Shown: positions 1 to 63,348 of the stretch, one piece after another
Position numbering within the stretch: position 1 is the stretch's first letter
How the letters are laid out: every line of letters starts with the position of its first letter
Assembly: GCF_040958095.1 (NCBI RefSeq)
Contig: NC_091160.1
Span: 36,095,736-36,159,735, forward strand
Length of the DNA: 64,000 nt
Reading direction: 5' to 3'
From: Procambarus clarkii
Lineage: Eukaryota > Arthropoda > Malacostraca > Decapoda > Cambaridae
Position numbers and translations under genes: made by a program
Notes under the pieces: model-generated
Database searches by the model: none
What the model was told of the DNA's origin: nothing
Seen by the model: only the letters and a program-made list of their open reading frames with translations

Positions 1-16376
<16,376 letters not shown>

Positions 16377-17642
16377 CTACTAGCAAGAAATTGAAACCAG
16401 TTATTTTTAAGAGAATATCCACCAGTTTTCAGCCATTAGCAATGGGGATTTTATATGGGCTAAATTTGTGACCAGGAACCAAATTTTTATATTTGCAGTG
16501 TTTATAAAATAAGAATATTGCTTTGGTGTATTCAGCTTACCATATGGAAAGTTAGCTAAAGGCTCATAATAATTGTCTAAACATGGAGTCATCAGCAAAG
16601 CCTGCCTTGGTAACACTCAAATTTTATATGTTAAAAGTAAAAAAAAAAAAATGTATTTTCCTATAATTAGGCAGCTAACATGTTTGTCTTTGCTTTGTAA
16701 CTAGGCTTTTAAACAGTGTATTTATTGCAGTACAGACAGACAGTACACAAGTTTACCCCCAGCTGGTTAAGTGTGTACATAATGAATGTGTTACACTATC
16801 AAAGCAACAGTTTGACAACGATGCTGTGCCAGGTGACATGAATGTTGCTATGTAATATGTTGGTAAACAAACAGCTACTGTACAGTATATTACCACATTA
16901 CATTTTCTGTAATTTGTTACATAACAATAACGGACTAATCTTTGAAATTGTACATTGTGTATCAAAATATTTATTATAAATTGATAAAACACTGGACTAA
17001 AATCAAGCAAGGAATAAATGTTTATTTTGTTGAATAGCTCTTCAAAATGCACAATAAGTATGCCATGCATTTTCATAAACCTAATAAGATAAATTGTGAA
17101 TTATTATAGATCAATAAATACAAGTGGCGATTTCTGATGGCTCGTAAGAGTTTACTAAATAACTTGACAAGCAAGTTACCTGATCGTACAGTTTTAAGTG
17201 AAGACAAAGTAGCTGCAGCTTACCACAGTACTGTACTATATCACGCTGTACATAAGCTTTACTACAGTACTTGCTGTGTGTACAAAGTTACTGCATTTAC
17301 AAATAAATTAATTTGATCATAGAAATATTCAGTTGCAATACATAATACTGTATATTAATGAAAGAAATATGTTGAATGTGTTCGGATAATTGACTTAGAT
17401 CTGTGCAGGCAACTATATTCCCTGTAGGAATTTTCAGACTTCAGGCAATGTATACTTACAATGAAAGATAATAAACAGTTTATTAAATCAGGATGAGATG
17501 TATCTGTCCAGCAAGAAATGCTCCTGGGGGGATTTAGCAGAGGAGTGTTATCATTGGCAGCTTTTATTTAACAGTGCACAAGTAGAAGTTACAGGTTGCA
17601 GCTGGAAGTGCAGTTGAAATCATACCATATAAGTTGAGGACA
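16377..17642. other. A2M 3' flank, presumed 3' UTR and intergenic
   Basis: AT-rich sequence after the A2M stop. AATAAA hexamers occur at about 17,012 and 17,111 on the plus strand, either of which could be the poly(A) signal. No further gene is visible. Confidence 0.45.
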
Positions 17643-17803
17643 GGAGGCCATGATGCCACCCACAACAGTTGACTAACTTTCAGGTACCTGTACCTATTTC
17701 TTACTAGGTGAACAGAGGCATTAGGTCAAAGGAAACATACCCAGTCATTTCTGTCCTACTCGGTAATCGAACTCGGGATCTGCGAGTGAGTTAAGAAGAC
17801 CAC
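17643..17803 (-). repeat. Degenerate SINE family B copy
   Basis: Retains 'caggtacctgtacctatttc', 'taggtgaacagaggcattag' and the inverted B-box-like 'ggtaatcgaactcgg'. Confidence 0.65.
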
Positions 17804-20800
17804 TAAAATACTCGGAAAAAGGGAAAGAGCCGAGGTATATTTCATATACATACGTAGAGTGAGAAATAGTGGTAGATTATGGTAATACGTACGCGTGAAA
17901 GTAATGCAAGTGATGTAGATGTGTATTTTGTAGGTTATGTTGATATCATAAGGAATGACCCCAAAAATGTTTTATTGATAGGATTAGCAGTTTTATATAA
18001 TACATTGGGTTGCTGGTACACTTTCAGCAGGTATATACAGTATATGGAAATCAGTCTGAAGTATGGTAATCTCTCCTCTTTTTTTTTTTCCCCCCTGGTA
18101 TGATGAGGTATAACCCATGAGGAAAACCATTTCCATTCTCACCCCACTCCTCAGTAATATTGCATATTGTGATCTCTTGAGGTTAGACTCAGTTTTTTAC
18201 CCTTAAGTAATGGCTAATTATATTTAATTTTGCTAAAGATAATCTTCATCATGATTAACATCATTTCATTTTGTAATTTACCCGGTATGTGCCACAGTTT
18301 AAATACCAAAGTGATCGTTAGTTCTGTTCAGAAGGCGCGGGAAATCTGTCAGTGCCACTTTATTTCCTATTGTGACTGGAAGGTACTATGCCCTTCAGCT
18401 CCTGAGAATCCTGCCATTGTATAATAATGATCTTTATCTGCTACATAATATTAACCAACACATGACAAGGCCTACATAAAGTTAGATAATGATGACCACC
18501 TTTACTTTTTTCTTTGAGTTATTATTTCACTTATTTGTTAATTGCTTGAGGGAAACTGAAAAGCATCCCATGATGGTGTCCAAAAGTTTATTCACCAAGT
18601 TGGTACGAATAAAAATATAGTTGTTTATTACTCTTGTATGAAGATCTACACTTCATGTGACACAGTGAAGAGTCACTGGATAACTTGACTGTAATATGTG
18701 CTGAGTAGTTATTCTGTACGTGGGGCACATGGTTTTGTTTTTATCTAACTCTTCCGAGATTTCTGTGAAGATATGACCAGTCTCGTGTCAACAAACACTA
18801 AGCTTTGTAAATAGATTAGCCCATGCAAGGAAAAAGAGGAGTCTTAATTTGTTGTGTTTCCATTTATAAATAGGCTTCATTTAAATTTTATTTGATTGTT
18901 TACTTATATTTTATTTAGCATTCAAGTTTAGAATTAGTGTATAGTATAAAGTTAACATGTGTTCAACCTTCACGTGTGGCCAGATTATTTACTGGGGTCA
19001 GGCTCCACTGTCAGTTTCTCACTGAAATTGTTACAATATACCACCCATCAAGTTTTTACCCGAATTAACCTATCATTCATTCAGTCATGCTATGACTGAA
19101 TTGATTTTATTTTCAGTCAGTTCTTGAAGACTTACCATCTGCAGTGATATGTGGGATAAGATCTATTTAATTCAATTTCTGAAAATGTTTTGCATAGATG
19201 CATCTAGATTTTGAATCTCCCACCACCTCTGGTGGCTGTTTTTATCCATGTTTTATCTCATGGAACAAAAATCAATCTAATCAATTGTTAATGGTAGTTT
19301 ATTGAAACAAAAAACAATCAATCATATCGCTGTCAGCATTAACATGATAATTAAGCTGATTTGTATATTGATATTTGTGTAAGGATTATATGATTAGGAG
19401 AGTCACACACACTGCTGCTGAGCTATTTCATAGGAGAGCTCCCCAAGGTAAACATCCAGCAAGCCAGAGATATGATTCATGAGCAGTCAGGTAAGGCTGC
19501 ATTCAGGTGCTGATGCCATGTACCTTTTCAAATGTCCTTTACAAGTTTATATAAGGGTACACAGGGGAAAAGCTCAATCCAATTCAGAATATGTTGCAGG
19601 TACTTCCCACAAGATCCAAGCTTAGGTGAAAGTCTGCCACCGACCAAGCATTCTACCAAGAATTATTTTCCTCAAAGATACAAGCAAGGAGGGGGGGAAG
19701 GGGTATGATGCTCCACTAGTGTTTGTCCAAAGATATTCATTGTGTGGTGGTAGGTAATCTTCCTCCACTGCCACCTCCTGGACTGATGGTGGTGCTGGTT
19801 CCTTTGTTTCCCAGACTCTCTGAGTGAAGGTTCCTTTAGGATAGCAGTGCTCAACTGGTGAGTACTTGCCCCTTTTTTGTTCCTTATTTTCTTGTTGTGC
19901 TTTTCTAAGTATTTGTATTCAATTGTTACCTTCAGAAGCAACTGAATGTTATAGCTCAGATGTCAGGTTAAGAGTCATTTTGACAATTTTTTTTCTTAGC
20001 AGAGACATCTAGTTGCTCCTGGACTTACCTGTTCACTCTTGTGGGCAGATTTAGTATTTGTTGGGAAACAATGTGCTGCCACCTGTCAGTGGGTGGCTGG
20101 TTAGACTAGGCAAGTGATGCTTTGAAGCCACACTTTATCACTGTTGGATATAATGGGTTGGACAGTCTTTCTACAGTGCCTCCATAGTGGAGGCAATGTA
20201 GAACCTGCATTATATGAACCTGCACTGACATTTGAAATAATCTGTGGTGCTGGTGCCAAATATAGTTTTGTTTGACTTGATGAATTTTATCGGTAGCACA
20301 GCATTTTATTCTAGGGATCAGTCGATTACTCAGAAAGGAGCTTTACATATTTTGACTCGGAGCCTAATTGTTCCATTTATTTGTATGCAGTTTAAGGCAC
20401 ATATTCCTACTGAATAAAAAAGTGCTTTATTTGATATTTTTAACCTTGTTGTGTTAATAAAATTTAGCAATAAATCTGTTCATAGTTGATACAAGTGATG
20501 GTTCTGATGCAGTGAGTGGGTTCAGTTATGATTAGTACGGTGTTGTACTTAACGTTTTACAGTTGTAGCTTAGTTTAGTCTTTTATAAAGTAACAAGATT
20601 GTCATAAATATTAGTTATTATTAAAGTGAAAATGGTTTGGTGCTGCTGTGTTTTAAATTTAGTTTTTTACATTCCATATTTTGTTTTTATAATTCTATCT
20701 GTAATGTTCAGTAATTTCCCACATTCAATCTGTAATCCTTTATAATCCATATATTTGAGAATGCAGGTGTTGTTACAAATTATAATATTGTCTGTCTTGT

Positions 20801-21284
20801 GGTAGGCATGGTGGTGATCCAGCCTCATGGTTGGCTGTGTATGTAGATTCTTTCATTTGTAAATATGTTTATACACACCTTAAGGAAATAATTGACACGT
20901 GCTATTCCTACATATAATGAACACAATATCATCATGCAGGCTAGAATCAAATTGTCACAGGTTGGATGTTTGCTATGCCTGTTATATAATGTGTAATTGT
21001 TAAATACTGTAGTTTCAATTGATGAAGGTGATGTAAGTCACGAGAAATATTGATCATACGTTATTGTGATGTAATTTTTACTGTGATACAATGTACCACA
21101 TATCAAGATGCAATAAAGTATTGAGTGTGGGAATAGCCAGTCATTCATCTAACCTCCAAAATATACTGTATACACAATTGGTAAGTGCAATGACTACTCT
21201 ATTTAGTCTTAGTAACATATTACAGTATCTAAATACTGTACTTCACTTACCAGAACATGTCACCTAATGTCATGCCACCAACTA
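17804..21284. other. Intergenic AT-rich sequence
   Basis: About 3.5 kb with no convincing exon, RNA gene or named repeat. Short open frames here show no domain-like sequence. It separates the convergent A2M and kinase genes. Confidence 0.55.
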
Positions 21285-21650
21285 CAACCTGTCCTCTTAC
21301 AAATTACGGCACTTTTTGCTTGTATGCGCTACGGCCAACAAAGGCTATAATTTGAAAATGGAAAATTAATTGAAAATAAATTTTGGATTTTGTTTTTTCC
21401 AAAACAGCAAGTTAAGGGTCCTCTGGTAGGTTAGGAGGGCAGGACATTCTCCTAAGGTTTCAAAACGTCATGAAAACTGTTAATTGAAAGTTTCCTCTCC
21501 TAACCTAACAGCCTAAGCCAGAGGATCCAAAACAGAAAATGGGACAGTACGTCACTTTCGTGAGCCGATTCCATTTTCAATTACGTTTGTTTTTAGCCAG
21601 TGTGTGCACACGAGCAAAAAGCAACGTAATTTGTAAGAGGACGGGTTGCA
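21285..21650. mobile_element. Foldback MITE, about 366 bp
   Basis: The left end 'caacctgtcctcttacaaat' and right end 'atttgtaagaggacgggttg' are inverted repeats. Inner arms also pair, including 'taggttaggag' with 'ctcctaaccta' and 'ggtcctctgg' with 'ccagaggatcc'. Non-coding. The DNA-transposon superfamily cannot be assigned by eye. Confidence 0.75.
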
Positions 21651-22183
21651 ATAGTACAGCATTTGTAAGAATATTTTAGTGTTGTTCATTAACTAAATGA
21701 ATTATGGGGTTCAGTCCCTGAGCCCATGATGTGCCTCTGTAACCCTTTCCATTACCGGAAATACGCAAATATGGTTTGACGTAAAACACGTTCTTATGTT
21801 CTTATATAGTTACACTGGAGAATATGTAAAAAAAAAGTGATCTGATGTGGCCAAAATCCACGTTTTGTTCTATTTGTTTTGAAGAGGGCCCGAGAAAGAC
21901 TGCAACAACCTGACCTAACCACTCCTAGGCCTATTAGTACATGTACTACAATATGACCTTCAAGAGACCAATAGTACAAAACATGAACTTTTTTTGGGTG
22001 TCGGTCCATAATGTGTACATGACCCCACGGCCACTATACAATTTAATTTCCGTTGTAGGGAACAGGAAATATACTTTAGGCTTGTATCAAGGTCGCCCCC
22101 TCCCCCAACAAGGGCGAACTTGTGACCTTCACAATATGGGAAAGGTCAGAAGTTCTTCAGTAGGGGAACCATCAACAACTGTA

Positions 22184-22313
22184 TAGCTCCTGGGTACCTC
22201 TTGAGTGAACAGAGGCATTATGTGAATGCAAACATGCCCAACCACTTCTCTCCCTCCAAGTGCTCGAATCCCCAATTGTAAGTTGAGAATGTAGCCACTG
22301 TACCACAGGACCT
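22184..22313 (-). repeat. Degenerate SINE family B fragment
   Basis: Shows 'cctgggtacctcttgagtga', 'acagaggcattatgtgaat' and a decayed tRNA-like head ending at 'accacaggacc'. Confidence 0.5.
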
Positions 22314-23112
22314 TACTGTTTTTTGAGGATGGGTTGGCTAATATAAAGCTTATAATACATCTCTGTTTAAAGGGTAAATAACTTGTTCTAATTTATGTAG
22401 CTTTCATTTATTTACAATAATGCAAAAAAAAGAAAGCCAAGGAACATGCTTATGAAGCAATACTGAAACATTCTTCCATCAAAAAGCTGTCCTGGCAAAC
22501 ATTATTCGTCAAAGTATAATATTTCTGGTCACAGCTGGCCGAGATGAGGAGTGCTAAAATATAATAAGTCATCAGAAATCATATATATATATATATATAT
22601 ATAGAAAATACATTTGGTGAAAAAACTAATACTTTGGCAAATAATCAGGTAATCTTTATGACATTTCGTGGTTAAAAACACGTACAGTGTCCTTATGATA
22701 ACGGATATTGTGATAATACAATGTGTCCGCTTGAAACTTGATCAAGCTTAAGATTACAACATATATACAATTTATGGTCAATTAATTCAGTTTTAAAATG
22801 ACATTCAACATACGCAGTGTAGCTAATTGAATTTTGTTTTAAGATAAATAAATATTAGTTAATTTTATATCAAAATTCGTGTATAAATAATGGTGTGATT
22901 TGAAGCATGGTGAAGGTTCGATGTGGACACTGTATAAGGGTGATGGTTGAACGTGGGTGCAGGAGGAGACGCACTGCTCTCCAACTTACCCCAGATCCCA
23001 ATGAGTGGCGGCACAGCCTGCCACACAGCACATGTATTCACGTAAACCTATTTAGAAGCGTTGGACGTGGAATATTCATGCATACTGTAGAATGTAAAGG
23101 GGGGGGGGGGTA
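22314..23112. other. 3' flank of the MLCK-like gene, presumed 3' UTR
   Basis: AT-rich with a short (TA)n at 22,582-22,602 and a G run at 23,100-23,110 just past the stop. Minus-strand AATAAA occurs at about 22,400 and 22,840-22,850. No other coding signal. Confidence 0.45.
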
Positions 23113-56702
<33,590 letters not shown>

Positions 56703-56849
56703 CTGGAAAAAATGAAAATATTTGCATCAGGATATTAAATTAAATAATTAAAAATGAATTAAGTTTTTTATAAATTTAAATTAATTTTAAGTAATTAAAA
56801 AAATAAGCTTCATATATGTATTTACCAGTGTAAAGCAAGTTATATTTTG

Positions 56850-56909
<60 letters not shown>
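56850..56909. repeat. (TA)n microsatellite
   Basis: AT run ending exactly at the left terminus of a foldback element. Confidence 0.95.
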
Positions 56910-56912
<3 letters not shown>

Positions 56913-57296
56913 GTACCTAGTAGCCAGAACGCACTTCTCAGCCTACTATGCAAGGCCCGATTTGCATAATAAGCCAACTTTTCATGAATTAATTGTTTTT
57001 CGACTACCTAACCTACCTAACCTAACCTAACCTAACTTTTTCGGCTACCTAACCAAACCTAACCTATTAAGATAGGTTAGGTTAGGTTAGGTAGGGTTGG
57101 TTAGGTTCGGTCATATATCTACGTTAATTTTAGCTCCAATAAAAAAAAAATTGACCTCATACATAATGAAATGGGTTGCTTTATCATTTCATGAGAAAAA
57201 AATTTGAATAAATATATTAATTCAGGAAAACTTGGCTTATTAGGCAAATCGGGCCTTGAATAGTAGGCCAAAAAGTGAGTTCTGGCTACTAGGTAC

Positions 57297-57299
<3 letters not shown>
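56910..57299. mobile_element. TTAGG foldback MITE, copy 2
   Basis: Same termini as at 8,845 ('gtcgtacctagtagccagaa' and its reverse complement), with central (CCTAA)n then (TTAGG)n. It is flanked by (TA)n on both sides. Confidence 0.92.

Positions 57300-57331
<32 letters not shown>
57300..57331. repeat. (TA)n spacer between foldback elements
   Basis: Pure AT run joining copies 2 and 3. Confidence 0.95.
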
Positions 57332-57334
<3 letters not shown>

Positions 57335-57717
57335 GTACCTAGTAGCCAGAACTCACTTCTCAGCCTACTATGCAAGGCCCGATTTACCTAATAAGCCAAG
57401 TTTTCATGAATAAATTGTTTTTCGACTACCGAACCTACCTAACCTAACCTAACCTAACTTTTTCGGCAACATAACCCAACCTAACCTATAGAGATAGGTT
57501 AGGTTAGGTTAGGTAGGGTTGGTTAGGTTCGGTCATATATCTACGTTAATTTTAACTCCAATGAAAAAAAATTGACCTCATACATAATGAAATGGGTAGC
57601 TTTATCATTTTATAAGAAAAAATTTAGAGAAAATATATTAATTCAGGAAAACTTGGCTTATTAGGCAAATCGGGCAATGCATAGTAGGCTGAGAAGTGAG
57701 TTCTGGCTACTAGGTAC

Positions 57718-57720
<3 letters not shown>
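57332..57720. mobile_element. TTAGG foldback MITE, copy 3
   Basis: Same organisation, length 389 bp. The left arm has 'ctacctaacctaacctaacc' and the right arm 'aggttaggttaggttaggt'. Confidence 0.92.

Positions 57721-57784
<64 letters not shown>
57721..57784. repeat. (TA)n spacer between foldback elements
   Basis: Pure AT run joining copies 3 and 4. Confidence 0.95.
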
Positions 57785-58310
<526 letters not shown>

Positions 58311-58439
58311 TCATAGCATTTCAAATGGAGTTTCATACCGAATTAAAGTTGCCACTAATTAAACGTTGGAATTTATGACTTCAGACATTTTTATCAATCT
58401 TGAAATAAATGATGACAAATATTTGCTGCCAATAAAAGT

Positions 58440-58690
58440 CCATCAAATTAATGACGTCGTTCGAAATAATGACGTCAGACATTCGCCGCCAACCAAGGCT
58501 CTTCAAAATAATGACGTAACACATTCGCTGCCAATCAAGGCTCTTCAAAATAATGACGTCAGATATTCGCTGCAAATCAAGTCTCTTCAAAATAATGACG
58601 TCAAACATTCGCTGCCAATCAAGGCTCTTCAAAATAATGACGTCAGACATTCGCTGCCAATCAAGGCTCTTGAAATTAATGACGACAGAT
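58440..58690. repeat. 42-bp tandem repeat carrying TGACGTCA motifs
   Basis: The unit is 'aataatgacgtcagacattc' plus 'gctgccaatcaaggctcttc' plus 'aa', about six copies. Four units keep the full palindrome TGACGTCA (cAMP-response-element consensus). The 14-codon period gives an open NNDVRHSLPIKALQ repeat on the plus strand; no gene signal supports translation. Confidence 0.9.
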
Positions 58691-58936
58691 ATTAAATTTC
58701 ATGACGTGGAGGAGCGTTAAGGGGTGACATCTTTCATTATAAATAAACATAAACAGTTGCAGATGTTCTGTTATGAATGAATGTATTTTATTAATGAATC
58801 CAAAAGGATTCCTACGTGACAAGACTCGTGTATAACCGGTGAGTAAAGAGGAATGTTGATTTATTAGGGAGGTGAGACGACCGTTATTTATAATGCGCCT
58901 TCTAATCTTAGTTCCGTCTCGAGGAATGTTGTCTCA

Positions 58937-58993
58937 CACACACACACACGCACGCATGCACACACGCGCACACACACACACGCACACACACAC
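58937..58993. repeat. (CA)n microsatellite at the LINE 5' break
   Basis: 'cacacacacgcacgca' type run directly preceding the truncated LINE. Confidence 0.92.
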
Positions 58994-61060
58994 ATCACGC
59001 AAAAATGCAAGGATGCAGCAAACAAGTTTGTCCCAGTCCAAAAGGAAAACAGTGAAATGAAGATGAGAAACCCATGGTTTAATCAGAGATGTAGGCTAGC
59101 TAAGCAGCAAAGTAAAAGGGCATGGAGAAACTATAGGAATAACAGGACACTGGAGAGCAGAGAAAGATACCAGAATGCCAGGAATGAATATGTTAGGATG
59201 AGAAGAGAGGCAGAAAGACAATACGAAAATGACATCGCAAGCAAGGCAAAGACTCAGCCTAAATTGCTGCATAGCCACATCAGGAGAAAAACAACAGTAA
59301 AGGAACAGGTTATGAAATTAAGGTTAGGGGCAGAAGGATTCACTACAAACGACAAGGAAGTGTGTGAGGAACTGAATAAGAAATTCCAGGAGGTCTTCAC
59401 CTTGGAGCAAGGAGAAATCCCAGAGAGAAGAGAGGGAATAGCTAACCAGGAACCACTGGAAGAGTTTGAGATTACCAGCGGGGAAGTAAGGAAGTGTTTA
59501 CTAGAATTGGATGTGACAAAGGCTATAGGTCCAGATGGAATCTCCCCTTGGATACTAAAGGAAGGAGCAGAAGAACTGTGCCTCCCGCTCTCCATGGTGT
59601 ATAACAAATCACTGGCAACAGGGGAACTGCCAGAAATTTGGAAAGCAGCTAACGTAGTCCCGATATACAAGAAAGGGGATAGGCAGGAGGCACTGAATTA
59701 CAGACCAGTGTCCCTAACCTGCATACCATGCAAGTTGATGGAGAAGATTGTGCGAAGAAAGCTAGTGGAACATCTGGAGCGAAAGAACTTTGTAACACAG
59801 CATCAACATGGATTCAGGGATGGCAGGTCCTGCCTCACAGGGTTACTTGAATTCTACGACCAGGCAACAAAAATAAGGCAAGAAAGAGAAGGGTGGGCAG
59901 ACTGCATATTTTTGGATTGTCAGAAAGCCTTTGACACAGTGCCACACAAGAGGCTAGCGAAAAAACTGGAGATGCAGGCTGGAGTGAAAGGGAAGGTACT
60001 CCGTTGGATACAGGAATACCTAAGTAACAGGAGACAACGAGTCAGTGTGAGGGGTGAGGTCTCAGATTGGCGAGACGTTACGAGTGGAGTACCGCAGGGG
60101 TCAGTCCTTGGACCTATACTGTTTCTGATATATGTAAATGATCTTCCAGAGGGTATAGAATCGTTTCTCTCAATGTTTGCCGATGATGCAAAAATTATGA
60201 GGAGGATTGAAACTGAGGACGATAGTAGGAGGCTACAAGATGACCTAGACAGACTGAGAGAATGGTCCAACAAATGGCTGTTGAAGTTCAACCCGAGTAA
60301 ATGCAAAGTAATGAAACTAGGTGGTGGAAATAGGAGGCCAAACACAGGCTACAGAATAGGAGATGAAGTACTTAATGAAACGAACAGAGAGAAAGATCTA
60401 GGAGTTGATATCACACCAAACCTGTCTCCTGAAGCCCACATAAAAAGAATAACGTCTGCGGCATATGCGAGGCTGGCTAACATCAGAACAGCGTTCAGGA
60501 ACCTGTGTAAGGAATCATTCAGAATCTTGTACACCACATATGTAAGACCAATCCTGGAGTATGCGGCCCCAGCATGGAGCCCGTACCTTGTCAAGCACAA
60601 GACGAAGCTGGAAAAAGTCCAAAGGTATGCCACTAGACTAGTCCCAGAACTAAGAGGCATGAGTTACGAGGAAAGGCTGCGGGAAATGCACCTTACGACA
60701 CTGGAAGACAGAAGAGTAAGGGGAGACATGATCACAACCTACAAAATCCTCTGAGGAATCGACCGGGTAAACAAGGATAAACTATTCAACACTGGTGGGA
60801 CGCGAACAAGGGGACACAGGTGGAAACTGAGTACTCACATGAGCCACAGAGACGTTAGAAGGAACTTTTTCAGTGTCAGGGTAGTTAACGGATGGAATGC
60901 ATTAGGCAGTGATGTGGTGGAGGCTGACTCCATACACAGTTTCAAATGTAGATATGATAGAGCCCAGTAGGCTCAGGAATCTGTACACCAGTTGATTGAC
61001 AGTTGAGAGGCGGGACCAAAGAGCCAAAGCTCAACCCCCGCAAGCACAAATAGGTGAGTA
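58994..61060 (+). mobile_element. 5'-truncated non-LTR retrotransposon (CR1/Jockey-like) with near-complete RT
   Basis: The frame is open from the CA repeat at about 58,994 (first ATG 59,057) to TGA at 60,752-60,754. It encodes the endonuclease-RT linker (WFNQRCRLAKQQSKRAW), then a full reverse transcriptase: PDGISPWILKEG, NYRPVSLTCIPCKLMEKIV, QHGFRDGRSC, FLDCQKAFDTVPH, SGVPQGSVLGPILFLIYVND, and the catalytic FADDAK box (about 60,177). The C-terminal NKWLLKFNPSKCKVM and YTTYVRPILEYAAPAWSPY follow. After the single TGA the same frame continues (GIDRVNKDKLFN ... NFFSVRVVNGWNALGSDVV) to TAG near 60,970, then a short 3' UTR ending in 'aataggtgagtacaaatagg'. The endonuclease is missing, so it is not autonomous. 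The clade call is tentative. Confidence 0.9.
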
Positions 61061-61079
61061 CAAATAGGTGAGTACACAA

Positions 61080-61826
61080 TGAAGATAGTGGTAGGAAGCA
61101 GGAGACCAGATACAAGGTATCATTTGGGAGATTAAATACTTCAAGAGTCAGAGAGAGAGAAAGACCTGGGAGTTGATATCACGCCAGACCTGTCCCCTGA
61201 AGCTCATATCAAGAGGATAACAGCAGCAGCACATGCCAGGTTGGCTAACATAAGAACGGCCTTTAGAAACTTGTGTAAGGAATCTTTCAGAACATTATAT
61301 ACCACATATGTCAGACCAATCCTGGAGTATGCGGTTCCAGCATGGAGTCCATATCTAGTCAAGCATAAGACTAAACTGGAAAAGGTTCAAAGGTTTGCCA
61401 CCAGACTAGTACCCGAGCTGAGAGGTATGAGCTACGAGGAGAGACAACGGGAATTAAACCTCACTTCGTTGGAAAACAGAAGAGTTAGGGGGGGGACATG
61501 ATCACCACATTCAAGATTCTCAAGGGAATCGATAGGGTAGATAAAGACAATCTATTTAACATTAGTAGGAAGACACAGGTGGAAACTGAGTGCCCAAATG
61601 AGCCACAGAGACGTTAGAAAGAACTTTTTCAGTGTCAAAGTAGTTAACAGATGGAATGCATTAGGCAGTGATGTGGTGGAGGCTGACTCCATACACAGTT
61701 TCAAATGTAGATATGATAGAGCCCAATAGGCTCAAGGACTCTGTACATTTGATTGTTTGAGAGTTGATTGACAGTTGAGAGGCGGGACCAGAGAGCCGAA
61801 GCTTAACCCCCGCAAGTACACACACA
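61080..61826 (+). pseudogene. Second copy of the same LINE, 3' fragment
   Basis: Begins within the RT thumb ('aggaagcaggagaccagata'), reads KDLGVDITPDLSPEAHIKRI, then NLCKESFRTLYTTYVRPILE and MSYEERQRELNLTSLENRRV. A frameshift near 61,490 (G run) breaks it. It follows the first copy head to tail and ends with the same 'cttaacccccgcaag' 3' end. Confidence 0.88.
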
Positions 61827-61829
61827 CAC

Positions 61830-62325
61830 ATCTCACTATACTGGAGGGAAGAAGGAATAGGGCGGACATGATAACAATATACACGATACTAAAAGGGATT
61901 GACAAAGTAGATGTAGAACCAGTGTTCATATTAAGAAATATCAGAATGAGAGGATATATTTGGGAACTGGGAAACGCAGATGAGTGACGGGAATGTCAGA
62001 AAGAACTTCTTCAGTCTTAGAGCCGTAAATAAGTGGAAGGCGAACAAGTGGACTCGATGAGGAAGTTGTCGAAGCCAGTTCCAGACACAACTTATTATTA
62101 TTATTATTATTAACATCTTTATTGACAAAATTTATTACAAGTTTGCCTAATCTGAGGATTTCAATTAATTCTTATTAAAGTGAGGATACACAACTTGTAA
62201 AGGTAAATAAGATAAGAAAAACGGGTGAAAAAGAGTCACAGCGTTGAACTAAATGATGGCGGAGAGGCGTAGGGCTCAAGAGCAGACACCCGACCCCTGC
62301 AAGCTCCACTATAGGTGAGTACACC
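61830..62325 (+). pseudogene. Third LINE-related 3' fragment, interrupted
   Basis: Reads LTILEGRRNRADMITIYTIL, then KGIDKVDVEPVF, and the piece NVRKNFFSLRAV. It is interrupted at about 62,088-62,230 by (TTA)n and a different repeat. It resumes with 'ctcaagagcagacacccgac' and ends 'ccactataggtgagtacacc'. Confidence 0.7.
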
Positions 62326-62479
62326 ACCCCTCCCCCCCCACACCACCCCTCCCCCCCCCCCACCATAATCTCACCCCAACATTTACACCAATTTCGTAAC
62401 GTTGATCAGTATTTCCTGTGGTCGGGTTGGGGGAAAAAATACGTCCTTGCATCCCTTCTCCCAGTGACCTCATCATCAG

Positions 62480-62545
62480 CTTACGGGTTATTCATGCCCG
62501 TGCCACCTTTTGCGTGGCTTAATCTTTATCAATCAATCAATCAAC
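62480..62545 (+). repeat. Dispersed repeat 'gggttattcatgcccgtgcc' with (ATCA)n tail
   Basis: Same block as at 31,975 and 40,618, followed by 'tcaatcaatcaatcaac'. Confidence 0.75.
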
Positions 62546-62629
62546 CCATCATCAGCACACACCACGACTCTCTTGACGTGACGACACACGAAGTGGACGG
62601 GGGTCGTGTTCAGAACATGAACAAATCCA

Positions 62630-62715
62630 CAAGGGCCGTGACGAGGATTCGAACCTGCGTCCGAGAGCATCCCAGACGCTGCCTTAATCGACTGAGCAAC
62701 ATGTTCAACAACATG
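62630..62715 (-). repeat. tRNA-derived SINE family F (tRNA-like head)
   Basis: The minus strand reads 'gttgctcagtcgattaaggc' (D-arm/A-box-like), 'ggacgcaggttcgaatcctc' (B box) and 'gtcacggcccttgtggattt'. Partner piece at 46,640-46,715. A functional tRNA is unlikely because the acceptor stem does not close by eye. Confidence 0.7.
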
Positions 62716-62869
62716 TTCACGTCACGACACACGAGGTGTACGTGTTCAAGACGTGTAGTGAGAAGTTCACCCTCGTCTCCCTCCTCTCTCTCCCTGTTAC
62801 AAGCTGGACTGTTAACTCAAATGTGAGCACTGAACAAGAACAATTAGGTCAGATGTGAACAGTTTTTAT

Positions 62870-62942
62870 TATTATTCTACCACAGACGTGGCCACACAGT
62901 TACAATGCTAACCAGCATATATACATTTTCTTCTGTCCTCGA
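62870..62942. repeat. Dispersed repeat 'ctaccacagacgtggccaca', second copy
   Basis: Nearly identical to 7,086-7,155, including 'cattttcttctgtcctc'. Confidence 0.75.
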
Positions 62943-63228
62943 TGTGAACAGTGGCTGAAGCTGAACAGTTAGGTCAGGTGGTGAACATATATCGGATCAC
63001 ATGTGTGAATGTGTGTGTGAAACTGAACAGTCAAACTGCTGATGAACAGTCAGAATGTAGATGAAGTCAGAGAGTGGGGATGAACAATCAGATTGGGTGA
63101 ACACGGCTACAGCAAGAGAACACTTACTAACATGCCTGAATATAACTGAGAGAACAGTGAACCGTTGAAAGTGTGAGGTGAACAGGTTTTTATATATATC
63201 AGTACGAACTGGCGTGGTAGGCCGGAGG

Positions 63229-63348
<120 letters not shown>

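Noticed and set aside
58366..58695. 109-codon frame with NNDVRHSLPIKALQ repeats
   Set aside because: Arises from a 42-bp (14-codon) tandem repeat; no sign of a gene around it. Kept as a repeat with CRE motifs.
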